Source: Nitriliruptoraceae bacterium (lineage in GTDB: Bacteria > Actinomycetota > Nitriliruptoria > Nitriliruptorales > Nitriliruptoraceae). Taken from it: 8,171 bases of DNA. The notes beneath the pieces are model-generated. The model did not search any database. It was not told the DNA's origin and was given only the letters and a program-made list of their open reading frames with translations. The position numbers and the translations under genes were made by a program. The stretch lies in the NCBI GenBank assembly GCA_007118045.1, contig SKTG01000193.1, forward strand, positions 1 to 8,171, read 5' to 3'. This document shows positions 1 through 5,972 of this stretch, in pieces (position 1 is the stretch's first letter; each line of letters starts with the position of its first letter).

Positions 1-1
1 C

Positions 2-718
2 GCCACCTCGGGCACCACAACCACCGAGGCGAGCACCCGTGGGTCCGCGGACGGCGAGGTCACCCCCGACGGAGCCGGTCGCGACACCGCCGTCCGCGCG
101 GGTCGGGCGGCCGCCGCGGGCGGCCGGACACCGGAGCGTGGTCGTGACGAACGTTTCGCGGTCCCGGAGGACCCGGAGGACATCGACCCGACCTACGTGG
201 ACCAGGTCGTGAACCGGCTGCTGGCCACCGAATCCGAGGTCTTCCGAGCGGTGCTCGCCCGCCGGCCCGGCGAGGGAGTCGGCGACGACGAAGCGGCCGC
301 CCTGCGCGCCGTCACCTCGGGTCGCCGACTGGTCGACGTCGGCGATCAGGCGCTTCGCAGCGCCGACGACCCGGACGTGCGAGGCATCTACCGCGACGAG
401 TTCGGGACCATGCGCTGGGACACGGACCGGGTCCTGCACGCCGAGCCCGGGTGCGTGGTGGCCGTCGGCCGTCACGACGTCTCCGAGACGGCGATCGAGC
501 CCTATCCGGACGACGAGCGCGCCCTCGTCTCCTTGTCGAGGCTCGCCCCGCCCGCGGGTGTCGAGCACGAGGTCAACCCCACTCCGTGGCGGGTGGAGGA
601 CATGACCCGCCTGATCCACACCGCGACCTCGGAGCCGGTCCCCGAGGAGTCGTGGGATGCGCTGCCCCTGCCCGACGTCGTCTCCACGACCTGCGAGACC
701 GCCGGAGCGGCGCCGTGA
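2..718 (+). CDS. Hypothetical protein, 5' end cut by window edge
   Basis: The frame is open from the first bases of the window to a TGA at 716-718, giving 238 visible residues; the true start lies to the left. I do not recognise the family. The first 60 or so residues are Thr/Ala/Gly/Arg-rich and look disordered, resembling a linker. A more ordered acidic domain follows, roughly residues 65-238, with a GCVVAVGRHDVSETAIEPYP stretch that reads like a beta-strand core. It contains only two Cys, one in that stretch and one near the C-terminus. No membrane segment is visible in the part present, and a signal or anchor could be in the missing N-terminus. A GTG inside the frame at 197 could start a 173-residue protein, but no good ribosome-binding site precedes it and the upstream frame has coding-like composition. 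The stop overlaps the start of the next gene in a GTGA arrangement, so the two are probably translationally coupled and share a process, possibly at the cell surface. Confidence 0.7.
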   Translation, partial: ATSGTTTTEASTRGSADGEVTPDGAGRDTAVRAGRAAAAGGRTPERGRDERFAVPEDPEDIDPTYVDQVVNRLLATESEVFRAVLARRPGEGVGDDEAAALRAVTSGRRLVDVGDQALRSADDPDVRGIYRDEFGTMRWDTDRVLHAEPGCVVAVGRHDVSETAIEPYPDDERALVSLSRLAPPAGVEHEVNPTPWRVEDMTRLIHTATSEPVPEESWDALPLPDVVSTTCETAGAAP

Positions 719-1626
719 GCAGGGTCCGGACTCGTCGTCGCTCGTTCGCCACCGCGGCCGTCGCCGGCTGCCTCCTCGTGACCCTGTCGGCCCAGCCGGC
801 TCTCGCGGACCGCATCGGTGGTCGCGTGGGCGCCGGTGGCGGACTCGGCGCGGAGCTCTCCCGGGGTTCGTCGCTGGCCGGCACCGACCCGGCTCGCTCG
901 ACCCGGCGCGGGAGCGAACGCCGGCCGCGACCGATCTGGGTCGCGCAGCCGGTCCTCGCCACCGGCGACCCCGACCGCAACGACGGCATCTGCCGCGGCT
1001 GGCGCTACGTCCGAGCCCGGTCGTCCGAGCACGCCGCCACCCTGCGGCACGAGGGCCGCGCCCACTACGAGGAACTCTGGGACGCGCTCCTACGGACCGA
1101 GGCGCCGGACGCCAGAGCGGACGTGGACTGTCCCGGCGAGCCAGGCGGCGGCGTCCCGGCCGTCGCTGTGCGCGACAACGTCCGCGGCGTGGTCACCGGA
1201 CAGCTCCCCCGCCCCCGACCCAGCGTGCCACCGGGCCACGCGCTGACGGGGCTGCCGGCCTACCTCGACACGGGTGACGCACACGAGCTGACCTACCAGC
1301 AGACCGAGACGGTCGAGGTCGGCGCGGTGAGCTTCCGCGTCGAGATCTCGGCCTCGGCCGAGTCGACGGTCGACTGGGGAGACGGCTCACCGCCGGTCAC
1401 CTACGACCGACCTGGCCGCCCCCACCCCGACGGCGAGGTGCACCACACCTACCGGGAGCGCGGCGAGGTCACCATCACGGTGACGGACCGTTGGACCATC
1501 GACTTCACGGCGACGACGTCCTCAGGGGTCAGCGTCACCGACACCGTCACGGCCACGCTCGACGCCGTGGTGCTCGACGACCTCGAGGTCCGTGGGTACC
1601 GGGCGGTGCGCACGCGGCCCGACTGA
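715..1626 (+). CDS. Exported PKD-like domain protein of unknown function
   Basis: A protein of 303 residues starting at GTG 715, which overlaps the upstream stop by 4 bases (GTGA). This start was chosen because it gives a complete signal peptide: basic residues MSRVRTRRR, a hydrophobic core at about 11-25, and an AQPALA cleavage site before Asp32. Starting further upstream in the same frame would bury this peptide behind Arg-rich shadow sequence. VAGC at residues 16-19 resembles a lipobox, but the hydrophobic core continues past that Cys, so ordinary signal peptidase I cleavage is more likely. A basic low-complexity linker (about 32-75) is followed by a region with Cys93 and Cys139 that could form a disulfide, then a C-terminal beta-sandwich. 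The motif VDWGDGSPP (219-227) with HTYRERGEVTITVTD (244-258) is the classic PKD pattern. PKD folds usually mediate extracellular binding. No catalytic domain, sortase motif or C-terminal anchor is seen, so the function is unknown. Confidence 0.8.
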   Translation: MSRVRTRRRSFATAAVAGCLLVTLSAQPALADRIGGRVGAGGGLGAELSRGSSLAGTDPARSTRRGSERRPRPIWVAQPVLATGDPDRNDGICRGWRYVRARSSEHAATLRHEGRAHYEELWDALLRTEAPDARADVDCPGEPGGGVPAVAVRDNVRGVVTGQLPRPRPSVPPGHALTGLPAYLDTGDAHELTYQQTETVEVGAVSFRVEISASAESTVDWGDGSPPVTYDRPGRPHPDGEVHHTYRERGEVTITVTDRWTIDFTATTSSGVSVTDTVTATLDAVVLDDLEVRGYRAVRTRPD

Positions 1627-1659
1627 ACACGTCCCGCGGTGGCCACGCTCGGACGCGGC
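1627..1659. other. Convergent gene junction with weak stem-loop
   Basis: This 33-bp gap separates two converging stops. It holds CCGCG (1634-1638) paired with CGCGG (1654-1658) around a loop that includes the 8-bp palindrome GTGGCCAC (1639-1646). It could form a weak hairpin in both transcripts. There is no T-tract on either side, so calling it a terminator is only a guess. Confidence 0.25.
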
Positions 1660-3135
1660 TCAGCTCGGCGGTTCCTCGAGGATCTGGAGCGTCTGCAGGT
1701 CGGCGTGGAACTCCAGCGCGTAGCGCCCACCTTCCCGCCCGATCCCGGAGATGCCCATGCCGCCGAAGGGCGCGGTGAGGTCGCGCACCAGGAACGTGTT
1801 CACCCAGACGGTGCCCGCCCGGACGGCGGCGCCGACGCGCTCGGCACGTTCCCGCGACGAGGTGTAGACGATCCCGGACAGCCCGTACGGGGTCGAGTTG
1901 GCCAGCGCGATCGCCTCCGATTCGTCCTCGAAGGTCTGGACGGTCAGGACGGGGCCGAACACCTCGTGCTGGACGATCTCCTGCTCGTTCGACGCCGGCA
2001 CCACGAGCGTCGGCTCGTACCACAGCCCGTCCCCGGAACCGCCGACCTCCGCTGGCCGGCCGCCACGCACGATCCGGTCCCCGGCGTCGCGTGCCCGTTC
2101 CACGAACCCGTGGACGCGCTCGAGGTGGTCGGGATGGATCAACGGGCCGACGGTGGTCGCCTCGTCCCTCGGGTCGCCCAGCACGTGCTCGTCGGTGTAC
2201 CGGTGGAACGCCTCCAGGAAGCGCTCCTCGACCGATGCGTCCACCAGCAGCCGGGTCCCGGCGAGGCACACCTGACCCGCGTCGTCGTACTGCCCGGCGG
2301 CCTTGCGCGCCGCCGCGTCGACGTCGGCGTCGTCCAGCACGATCAACGGACCCTTGCCGCCGAGCTCCGCGGTGAACGGGACGATGTTGCGGGCGGCCGC
2401 CACGCCGATCGAGCGTGCCGCCTCGGGCGAGCCCGTGAACGAGATCCTGCGCACGCGCGGATCGGCCACCAGGGCCGCGCCGACCTCCTCCCCGAACCCC
2501 TGCACGACGTTCAGTACGCCGGCGGGGAGTCCCGCTTCCTCGGCCATGTCGGCCAGCAACGACGCCGAGAGCGGCGACCACTCGGCCGGCTTGAGGATCA
2601 CCGGGTTGCCCGCGGCCAGCGCCGGCGCCAGCTTCCAGGTCGCCAGCATCCACGGCGCGTTCCACGGCGTGATGACGACCGCCGGGCCCGCCGGGTGGTG
2701 GATCACCCGGTTGCGGGTGCCCTTGGACGACCACACGCGCTCCTCGTGCTCGACGGCGAGGTCCGCGTAGTTGCGCAGGTTCGCCGCCCCGCGCGCGATC
2801 ACGCGCGCCCGGAGCGAACGCAGCATCATGCCCATGTCGAGGCACTCGACCCGCGCGATGTCATCGACGTTCGCGTCGATCACGTCCGCCAGCCGATGCA
2901 GGTGCCCGGCGCGTTCGGCGACCGATAGCGCCGCCCACCCCGGGAATGCGGCTTCCGCCGCCCCGACGGCGGCCGCCGCCGTGTCCGCGTCACCGCGCGC
3001 GACCTCAGCCAGCTCCCACGACCAGTCGATCGGTGAACGGTCCACGAAACCGCTGGGAGACCCGATCCGGTGCCCACCGACGTAGTGCTCGGTCGACACC
3101 GAGGTACCGGCCACGTCCACCCGTGCCCCGCTCAT
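1660..3135 (-). CDS. NAD(P)-dependent aldehyde dehydrogenase
   Basis: A 491-residue protein of normal ALDH superfamily length that should oxidise an aldehyde to a carboxylate with NAD(P)+ in the cytoplasm. Visible catalytic features are PWNAP with Asn159, LKPAE with Lys182, ELGGK with general base Glu257, GQVCLAG with nucleophile Cys290, and HEVFGPV with Glu391 for cofactor binding. The C-terminal signature RDLTAPFGGMGISGIGREGG (451-470) matches the subgroup that includes hydroxymuconic/aminomuconic semialdehyde dehydrogenases and HpaE, so a semialdehyde substrate is plausible. A BetB- or PuuC-like role is also possible. ATG 3135 was chosen because a strong AGGAG lies 6 bases before it. A GTG at 3183 would add 16 polar residues without a recognisable ribosome-binding site. 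It follows the GS-like gene by 51 bp on the same strand, so it is probably the last gene of the P450-GS-ALDH block and acts on the aldehyde made there. The exact substrate is not deducible. Confidence 0.93.
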   Translation of the reverse strand: MSGARVDVAGTSVSTEHYVGGHRIGSPSGFVDRSPIDWSWELAEVARGDADTAAAAVGAAEAAFPGWAALSVAERAGHLHRLADVIDANVDDIARVECLDMGMMLRSLRARVIARGAANLRNYADLAVEHEERVWSSKGTRNRVIHHPAGPAVVITPWNAPWMLATWKLAPALAAGNPVILKPAEWSPLSASLLADMAEEAGLPAGVLNVVQGFGEEVGAALVADPRVRRISFTGSPEAARSIGVAAARNIVPFTAELGGKGPLIVLDDADVDAAARKAAGQYDDAGQVCLAGTRLLVDASVEERFLEAFHRYTDEHVLGDPRDEATTVGPLIHPDHLERVHGFVERARDAGDRIVRGGRPAEVGGSGDGLWYEPTLVVPASNEQEIVQHEVFGPVLTVQTFEDESEAIALANSTPYGLSGIVYTSSRERAERVGAAVRAGTVWVNTFLVRDLTAPFGGMGISGIGREGGRYALEFHADLQTLQILEEPPS

Positions 3136-3141
3136 GCCACG

Positions 3142-3146
3142 CTCCT
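3142..3146 (-). promoter_or_regulatory. Ribosome-binding site deciding the ALDH start
   Basis: On the minus strand this reads AGGAG, 6 bases before ATG 3135. It supports that start over the in-frame GTG at 3183. Confidence 0.7.
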
Positions 3147-3158
3147 GCTCTCGTTCGT

Positions 3159-3173
3159 CGGTCGGTACGACCG
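3159..3173 (-). other. Small perfect hairpin between GS-like and ALDH genes
   Basis: CGGTCG and CGACCG form perfect 6-bp arms around a 3-base loop in the 51-bp spacer between the GS-like stop and the ALDH ATG. There is no T-tract. If real, it may tune translation or mRNA processing between the two genes. A chance GC-rich hairpin is equally possible. Confidence 0.3.
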
Positions 3174-3186
3174 GATCCTCCACGCT

Positions 3187-4473
3187 CTAGTGGAACGGGA
3201 GGTACTCGTTCAGCTCCCAGTCGGTTACGTGTCGGGAGAACCGCTCCCATTCGGCCCGCTTGATGACCACGAAGTGATCCACGAGCCCGCGACCCACGGC
3301 GTCGACGAGTTCGTCGTCGGCTTCCAGCGCCTCGAGCGCCAGCCGGAGCGAGGCGGGGGCATGCCGCGTCGCGTCGGTACCGAAGAGGCAGTCCTGTGTC
3401 TCGGCGGGTTGCAGCTCGAGCTCGCCGACGACGCCGAGACGCGCCGCCTGCAGCACCGTCGCCGTCGCGGTGTAGATGTTCGCGGCACCGTCGGCCATCC
3501 GGTGCTCGAGGCGAAGCGGTGCCCCACGTTCGGGCGACACCCGGACGGTCACACCACGGTGGTCGTGCCCCCAGTTCGCCCAGTAGCCGGTCAACGTCGA
3601 GGGACCCAGCCGTTTGTAGGCGTTGACGGTCGGGGCCAGCAGGGCGGTCATGCCCTCGTGGTGGGCCAGCATGCCGGCGATCGCCTGACGGGCGACACCG
3701 GACAGGCCGTCGTCGGCGGTGGAGTCGTTGAGCACGTTGTTCCCGTCACCGTCGGCCAGGCTGACGTTGACGTGCAGACCCGACCCACCACGGTCGCCGA
3801 GCGGTTTGCCCAGGAAGGTGAGCAGCAGCCCGTGCCGGTGGGCGATCTCGCGAGCCATGACCTTGAACAGGAACGCGTCGTCGACCGCCTGCAACGCGTC
3901 GTCGTAGTGCAGCGTGAGCTCGAACTGCGGGATGTCGTACTCGGAGTTGATGGATTCGACCGGCAGGTTCGCGTCCTCGGCCTCCCGCATGATCTCGTCG
4001 AGCAGACCGATCGGGTCGACGGCCGTCCCGGTCCCGTACACGTAGCCCCCTGGCGTCTCCCACGGCACCCAGGCGGACCCGTCGTCGCTGCGTTGGAGGA
4101 TGAAGGCCTCGAGCTCGATGCCGACCTTGGGCCGGTAGCCGAGCGCCTCCCAGTCGGCGACGGCGCGGCGCAAGGCGTGCCGCGAGGACATGGGCACCGG
4201 CTCGTCCTGGTGCGAGATGTCGGCGACGACGACGCCCGTGTTGGGCTCCCAACCGTTGCGGACCTCCCCGAGGTCGAACGTGGCGTGCAGGTCCGGCAGC
4301 CCCTCCAGCATCTTGGTCCCCGGAGCGGGGATCATCTCCCGGTCGTAGCCGAGCGAGAACAGCGACAGGCAATGGAACGCGCCGCGTTCGGCGTACCGGA
4401 TCGGGAGGTACTTGCCACGGGCCAGCCCGAGGTGGTCCGGCCAGAGCACCCGGATGCGGTCGTGATCGGCCAT
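3187..4473 (-). CDS. Glutamine synthetase family ligase, probable gamma-glutamylamide synthetase
   Basis: A 428-residue protein of the glutamine synthetase fold, expected to use ATP to join the gamma-carboxyl of glutamate to an amine. The N-terminal beta-grasp part has the family's DxxGxxRGK motif (DHLGLARGK, 13-21). The catalytic part shows GIELEAF with Glu120/Glu122, SEYDIPQFEL with Glu178/Glu185, GSGLHVNVSL with His234, NAYKRL (285-290), an Arg-containing HRGVTVRV segment, and RLEHRMADGAANIY with Glu323/Arg325. Several positions differ from housekeeping GlnA: HVN instead of HVH, MAD instead of CPD, and NIY instead of NPY. No GlnA-type adenylylation tyrosine motif was recognised. These features and the neighbouring P450, ALDH and GATase genes suggest a catabolic GS paralogue like PuuA, IpuC, TdnQ or AtdA1 rather than ammonia assimilation. 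ATG 4473 is favoured because GGGGAG lies 9 bases upstream; an in-frame ATG at 4479 has only 3-base spacing. The amine substrate is unknown. Confidence 0.9.
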   Translation of the reverse strand: MADHDRIRVLWPDHLGLARGKYLPIRYAERGAFHCLSLFSLGYDREMIPAPGTKMLEGLPDLHATFDLGEVRNGWEPNTGVVVADISHQDEPVPMSSRHALRRAVADWEALGYRPKVGIELEAFILQRSDDGSAWVPWETPGGYVYGTGTAVDPIGLLDEIMREAEDANLPVESINSEYDIPQFELTLHYDDALQAVDDAFLFKVMAREIAHRHGLLLTFLGKPLGDRGGSGLHVNVSLADGDGNNVLNDSTADDGLSGVARQAIAGMLAHHEGMTALLAPTVNAYKRLGPSTLTGYWANWGHDHRGVTVRVSPERGAPLRLEHRMADGAANIYTATATVLQAARLGVVGELELQPAETQDCLFGTDATRHAPASLRLALEALEADDELVDAVGRGLVDHFVVIKRAEWERFSRHVTDWELNEYLPFH

Positions 4474-4482
4474 CGTCATGGT

Positions 4483-4488
4483 CTCCCC
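4483..4488 (-). promoter_or_regulatory. Ribosome-binding site of the GS-like gene
   Basis: Reads GGGGAG on the minus strand. It is 3 bases from ATG 4479 and 9 bases from ATG 4473. The spacing favours the inner start, but the two-residue difference has no functional consequence that I can see. Confidence 0.55.
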
Positions 4489-4550
4489 TGGTGAACCGGT
4501 GGGCGAGCCGGCGCCTCCGGGTCCGTGTCGGTCGCACGTCGCGGTCGCTC

Positions 4551-4578
4551 CGTGACGCGTCGGGGCGGAGGCGTCACG
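4551..4578 (-). other. Stem-loop at the P450 stop, in the P450-GS spacer
   Basis: CGTGACGC (4551-4558) and GCGTCACG (4571-4578) form a perfect 8-bp stem with a 12-base loop. The P450 stop codon (4574-4576) lies inside one arm. A second perfect pair, CGCCTCCG (4512-4519) with CGGAGGCG (4566-4573), shares the same arm region and could form an alternative, longer-range structure. No T-tract follows. It may be an attenuator, an mRNA 3'-end stabiliser or a processing site lowering expression of GS and ALDH relative to P450. Confidence 0.4.
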
Positions 4579-5860
4579 CGGACGCGACCTCCACCGGCAG
4601 GTGCTTGATCCCGCTGATGAAGTTCGAGCGCAACCGCTCGATCGGTCCGGCGACCCGCAGGTCACCGAGCCGCGGCAACAGCTCCTCCATCGTGACCCTG
4701 ATCTCCGCCCGCGCCAGCCACTCCCCGATGCAACGGTGGGGCCCGCCGCGCCCGAACGCCAGGTGATCGTTCGGAGTACGGGTGACGTCGAACCGGTAGG
4801 GCTCCGGGAAGCGTCGCTCGTCGAAGTCGCCCGCGATCCACCACAGCGCGACCTTGTCGCCCTCCCGGATCGTCCGGCCGTGCACCTCTACGTCGCGGGT
4901 CGCGGTGCGGCGGAAGTGCATCGTGACCGAGGTCCAACGCAGCATCTCCTCCACCGCCGAGGGCATCAGCTCGGGTCGCTCCTGGAGCAGCTCGATCTGC
5001 TCCGGATGGTCGAGCAGCGTCAGCAACCCACCAGCCAACGAGTACCGCGTCGTGTCGTTGCCCGCGGCGACGAGCAACGTGAAGAAGTTCTTGAACTCGA
5101 GGTCGCTCAGCGGCTGACCGTCGATCGTGTCCGCCAGCATCCTGGTGACCACGTCGTCACGGGGCTGTGCGCGTCGCTCGTCGGCCAACCGTTGGGCGTA
5201 CTCGAACAGCTCCAGTCCGGCAGGGCTGCGGAAGGGCATCAGGCGGAACTCGTCGGTGTCCATCAGGTCCACGACGTGCTCGGTGAACTCCGGGTCCGAG
5301 TTGCCGATCATCGCGTCGCCCCGGTCCACCAGGAACGTGTAGTCCTCCTCCGGAGCGCCGAGGAGCCGTCCCAGCATGCGCATCGGCAGTTGGCGCGCGA
5401 CGTCGGTCACGAGGTCGAACCGACCCCGCGGTACGGCCTCGTCGATGACGGCCCGGGCCAGCAACCGGATCGCCTGCTCGTACGAGGCGACCATGCGGCG
5501 CGTGAACCCGCCCTGGACGAGCCGTCGCAGCCGCGTGTGCTCGGGCGGGTCCATCTCCATCATGGTCCTGCGGGCGGCCAGTTCCTCCGCGTCCATCTCC
5601 TCGAGGCGGATGCCCTGCTCAGAGGTGAAGGTGCGGAAGTCCTTGTTCAGCGCGACGACGTCGTCGTAACGGGTGATCGACCAGAAGCCGCTGCCCGAGG
5701 CTTCCTCGGTCCAGGCAACCGGCTCGTCGTCACGCAGGCGCTGGAAGGTCGCGTGCGGCACGCCGGCGCGGTGGACGTCCGGGTCGGTCAGGTCGAGCCA
5801 CCGATCGCCGACCACCCGGACCGCCGCCGGTGCTCCCACCACGGTCTCGCTCGCGGTCAT
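4574..5860 (-). CDS. Cytochrome P450 monooxygenase
   Basis: A 428-residue soluble bacterial P450 that would insert one oxygen atom from O2 into an organic substrate. Landmarks in order are the C-helix DPPEHTRLRRLV (104-115), the I-helix AAGNDTTR (265-272) with the acid-Thr pair Asp269/Thr270, the K-helix ExxR (Glu305-Arg308), and the haem loop FGRGGPHRCIG with ligand Cys377. The segment RSPAGLELFEYAQRLADERR and the haem-loop spacing resemble the CYP124/125/142 type found in actinomycetes, though the subfamily cannot be fixed by eye. ATG 5860 was chosen because GGGAGG lies 9 bases upstream and the protein has normal length. Extending the open frame to 6253 would overlap the divergent hydrolase gene and add 131 residues without P450 features. 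It appears to lead the P450-GS-ALDH block. No ferredoxin or reductase is encoded here, so electrons must come from elsewhere in the genome. A role in oxidising an amine or its gamma-glutamyl derivative is inferred from context. Confidence 0.93.
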   Translation of the reverse strand: MTASETVVGAPAAVRVVGDRWLDLTDPDVHRAGVPHATFQRLRDDEPVAWTEEASGSGFWSITRYDDVVALNKDFRTFTSEQGIRLEEMDAEELAARRTMMEMDPPEHTRLRRLVQGGFTRRMVASYEQAIRLLARAVIDEAVPRGRFDLVTDVARQLPMRMLGRLLGAPEEDYTFLVDRGDAMIGNSDPEFTEHVVDLMDTDEFRLMPFRSPAGLELFEYAQRLADERRAQPRDDVVTRMLADTIDGQPLSDLEFKNFFTLLVAAGNDTTRYSLAGGLLTLLDHPEQIELLQERPELMPSAVEEMLRWTSVTMHFRRTATRDVEVHGRTIREGDKVALWWIAGDFDERRFPEPYRFDVTRTPNDHLAFGRGGPHRCIGEWLARAEIRVTMEELLPRLGDLRVAGPIERLRSNFISGIKHLPVEVASA

Positions 5861-5972
5861 CGTGCTCGTCCTCCCACGGCCGGCACGGCGCGACCGTAGC
5901 AGGACCGTTCGGACCCGAACAGTCGCGAGTCGGCCCCCTACGCTCGCCGTCCCCGGACGCCGAGGAGCGAGC
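5861..5972. promoter_or_regulatory. Divergent control region between P450 and hydrolase genes
   Basis: This 112-bp gap must hold both promoters. A TACGCT (5939-5944) is a possible -10 for the plus-strand hydrolase, and TACGGT on the minus strand (5893-5898) is a possible -10 for the P450. Neither has a convincing -35 box. Ribosome-binding sites are GAGGAG (5962-5967) for the hydrolase and GGGAGG (minus strand, 5870-5875) for the P450. The palindrome between the two -10 candidates suggests joint control of both directions. Confidence 0.5.
5903..5924. promoter_or_regulatory. Candidate operator palindrome
   Basis: An imperfect 22-bp palindrome with core arms GTTCGG and CCGAAC around AC, flanked by GAC and GTC; nine of eleven arm positions are self-complementary. 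An outer pair CGCGAC (5889-5894) and GTCGCG (5922-5927) adds further symmetry. It lies between the two candidate -10 boxes, where a dimeric repressor (TetR- or GntR-like) could block both promoters. The arms are in the opposite orientation to a LexA box. The binding protein is unknown. Confidence 0.5.

Noticed and set aside
451..714. N-terminal extension of the PKD-like protein from an upstream ATG
   Set aside because: The extension is an Arg-rich out-of-frame shadow of the preceding gene and would hide a well-formed signal peptide beginning at GTG 715.
1627..1659. Rho-independent bidirectional terminator between converging genes
   Set aside because: The stem is only 5 bp and there is no T-tract on either strand, so it is listed only as a junction with a weak hairpin.
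3070..4494. A 474-codon open frame on the plus strand opposite the GS-like gene
   Set aside because: It is the mirror of a gene with intact GS motifs. Its translation is low-complexity Val/Gly/Arg/Gln sequence typical of antisense frames in GC-rich DNA.
4601..5899. A 432-codon open frame on the plus strand opposite the P450, and a similar one at 1639-2928 opposite the ALDH
   Set aside because: Both are explained by GC-biased third positions of the real genes and contain no family motif.
5903..5924. LexA/SOS box at the divergent promoter
   Set aside because: The Gram-positive SOS box has GAAC before GTTC; here the order is GTTC then GAAC, so the symmetry is inverted and no SOS gene is present.
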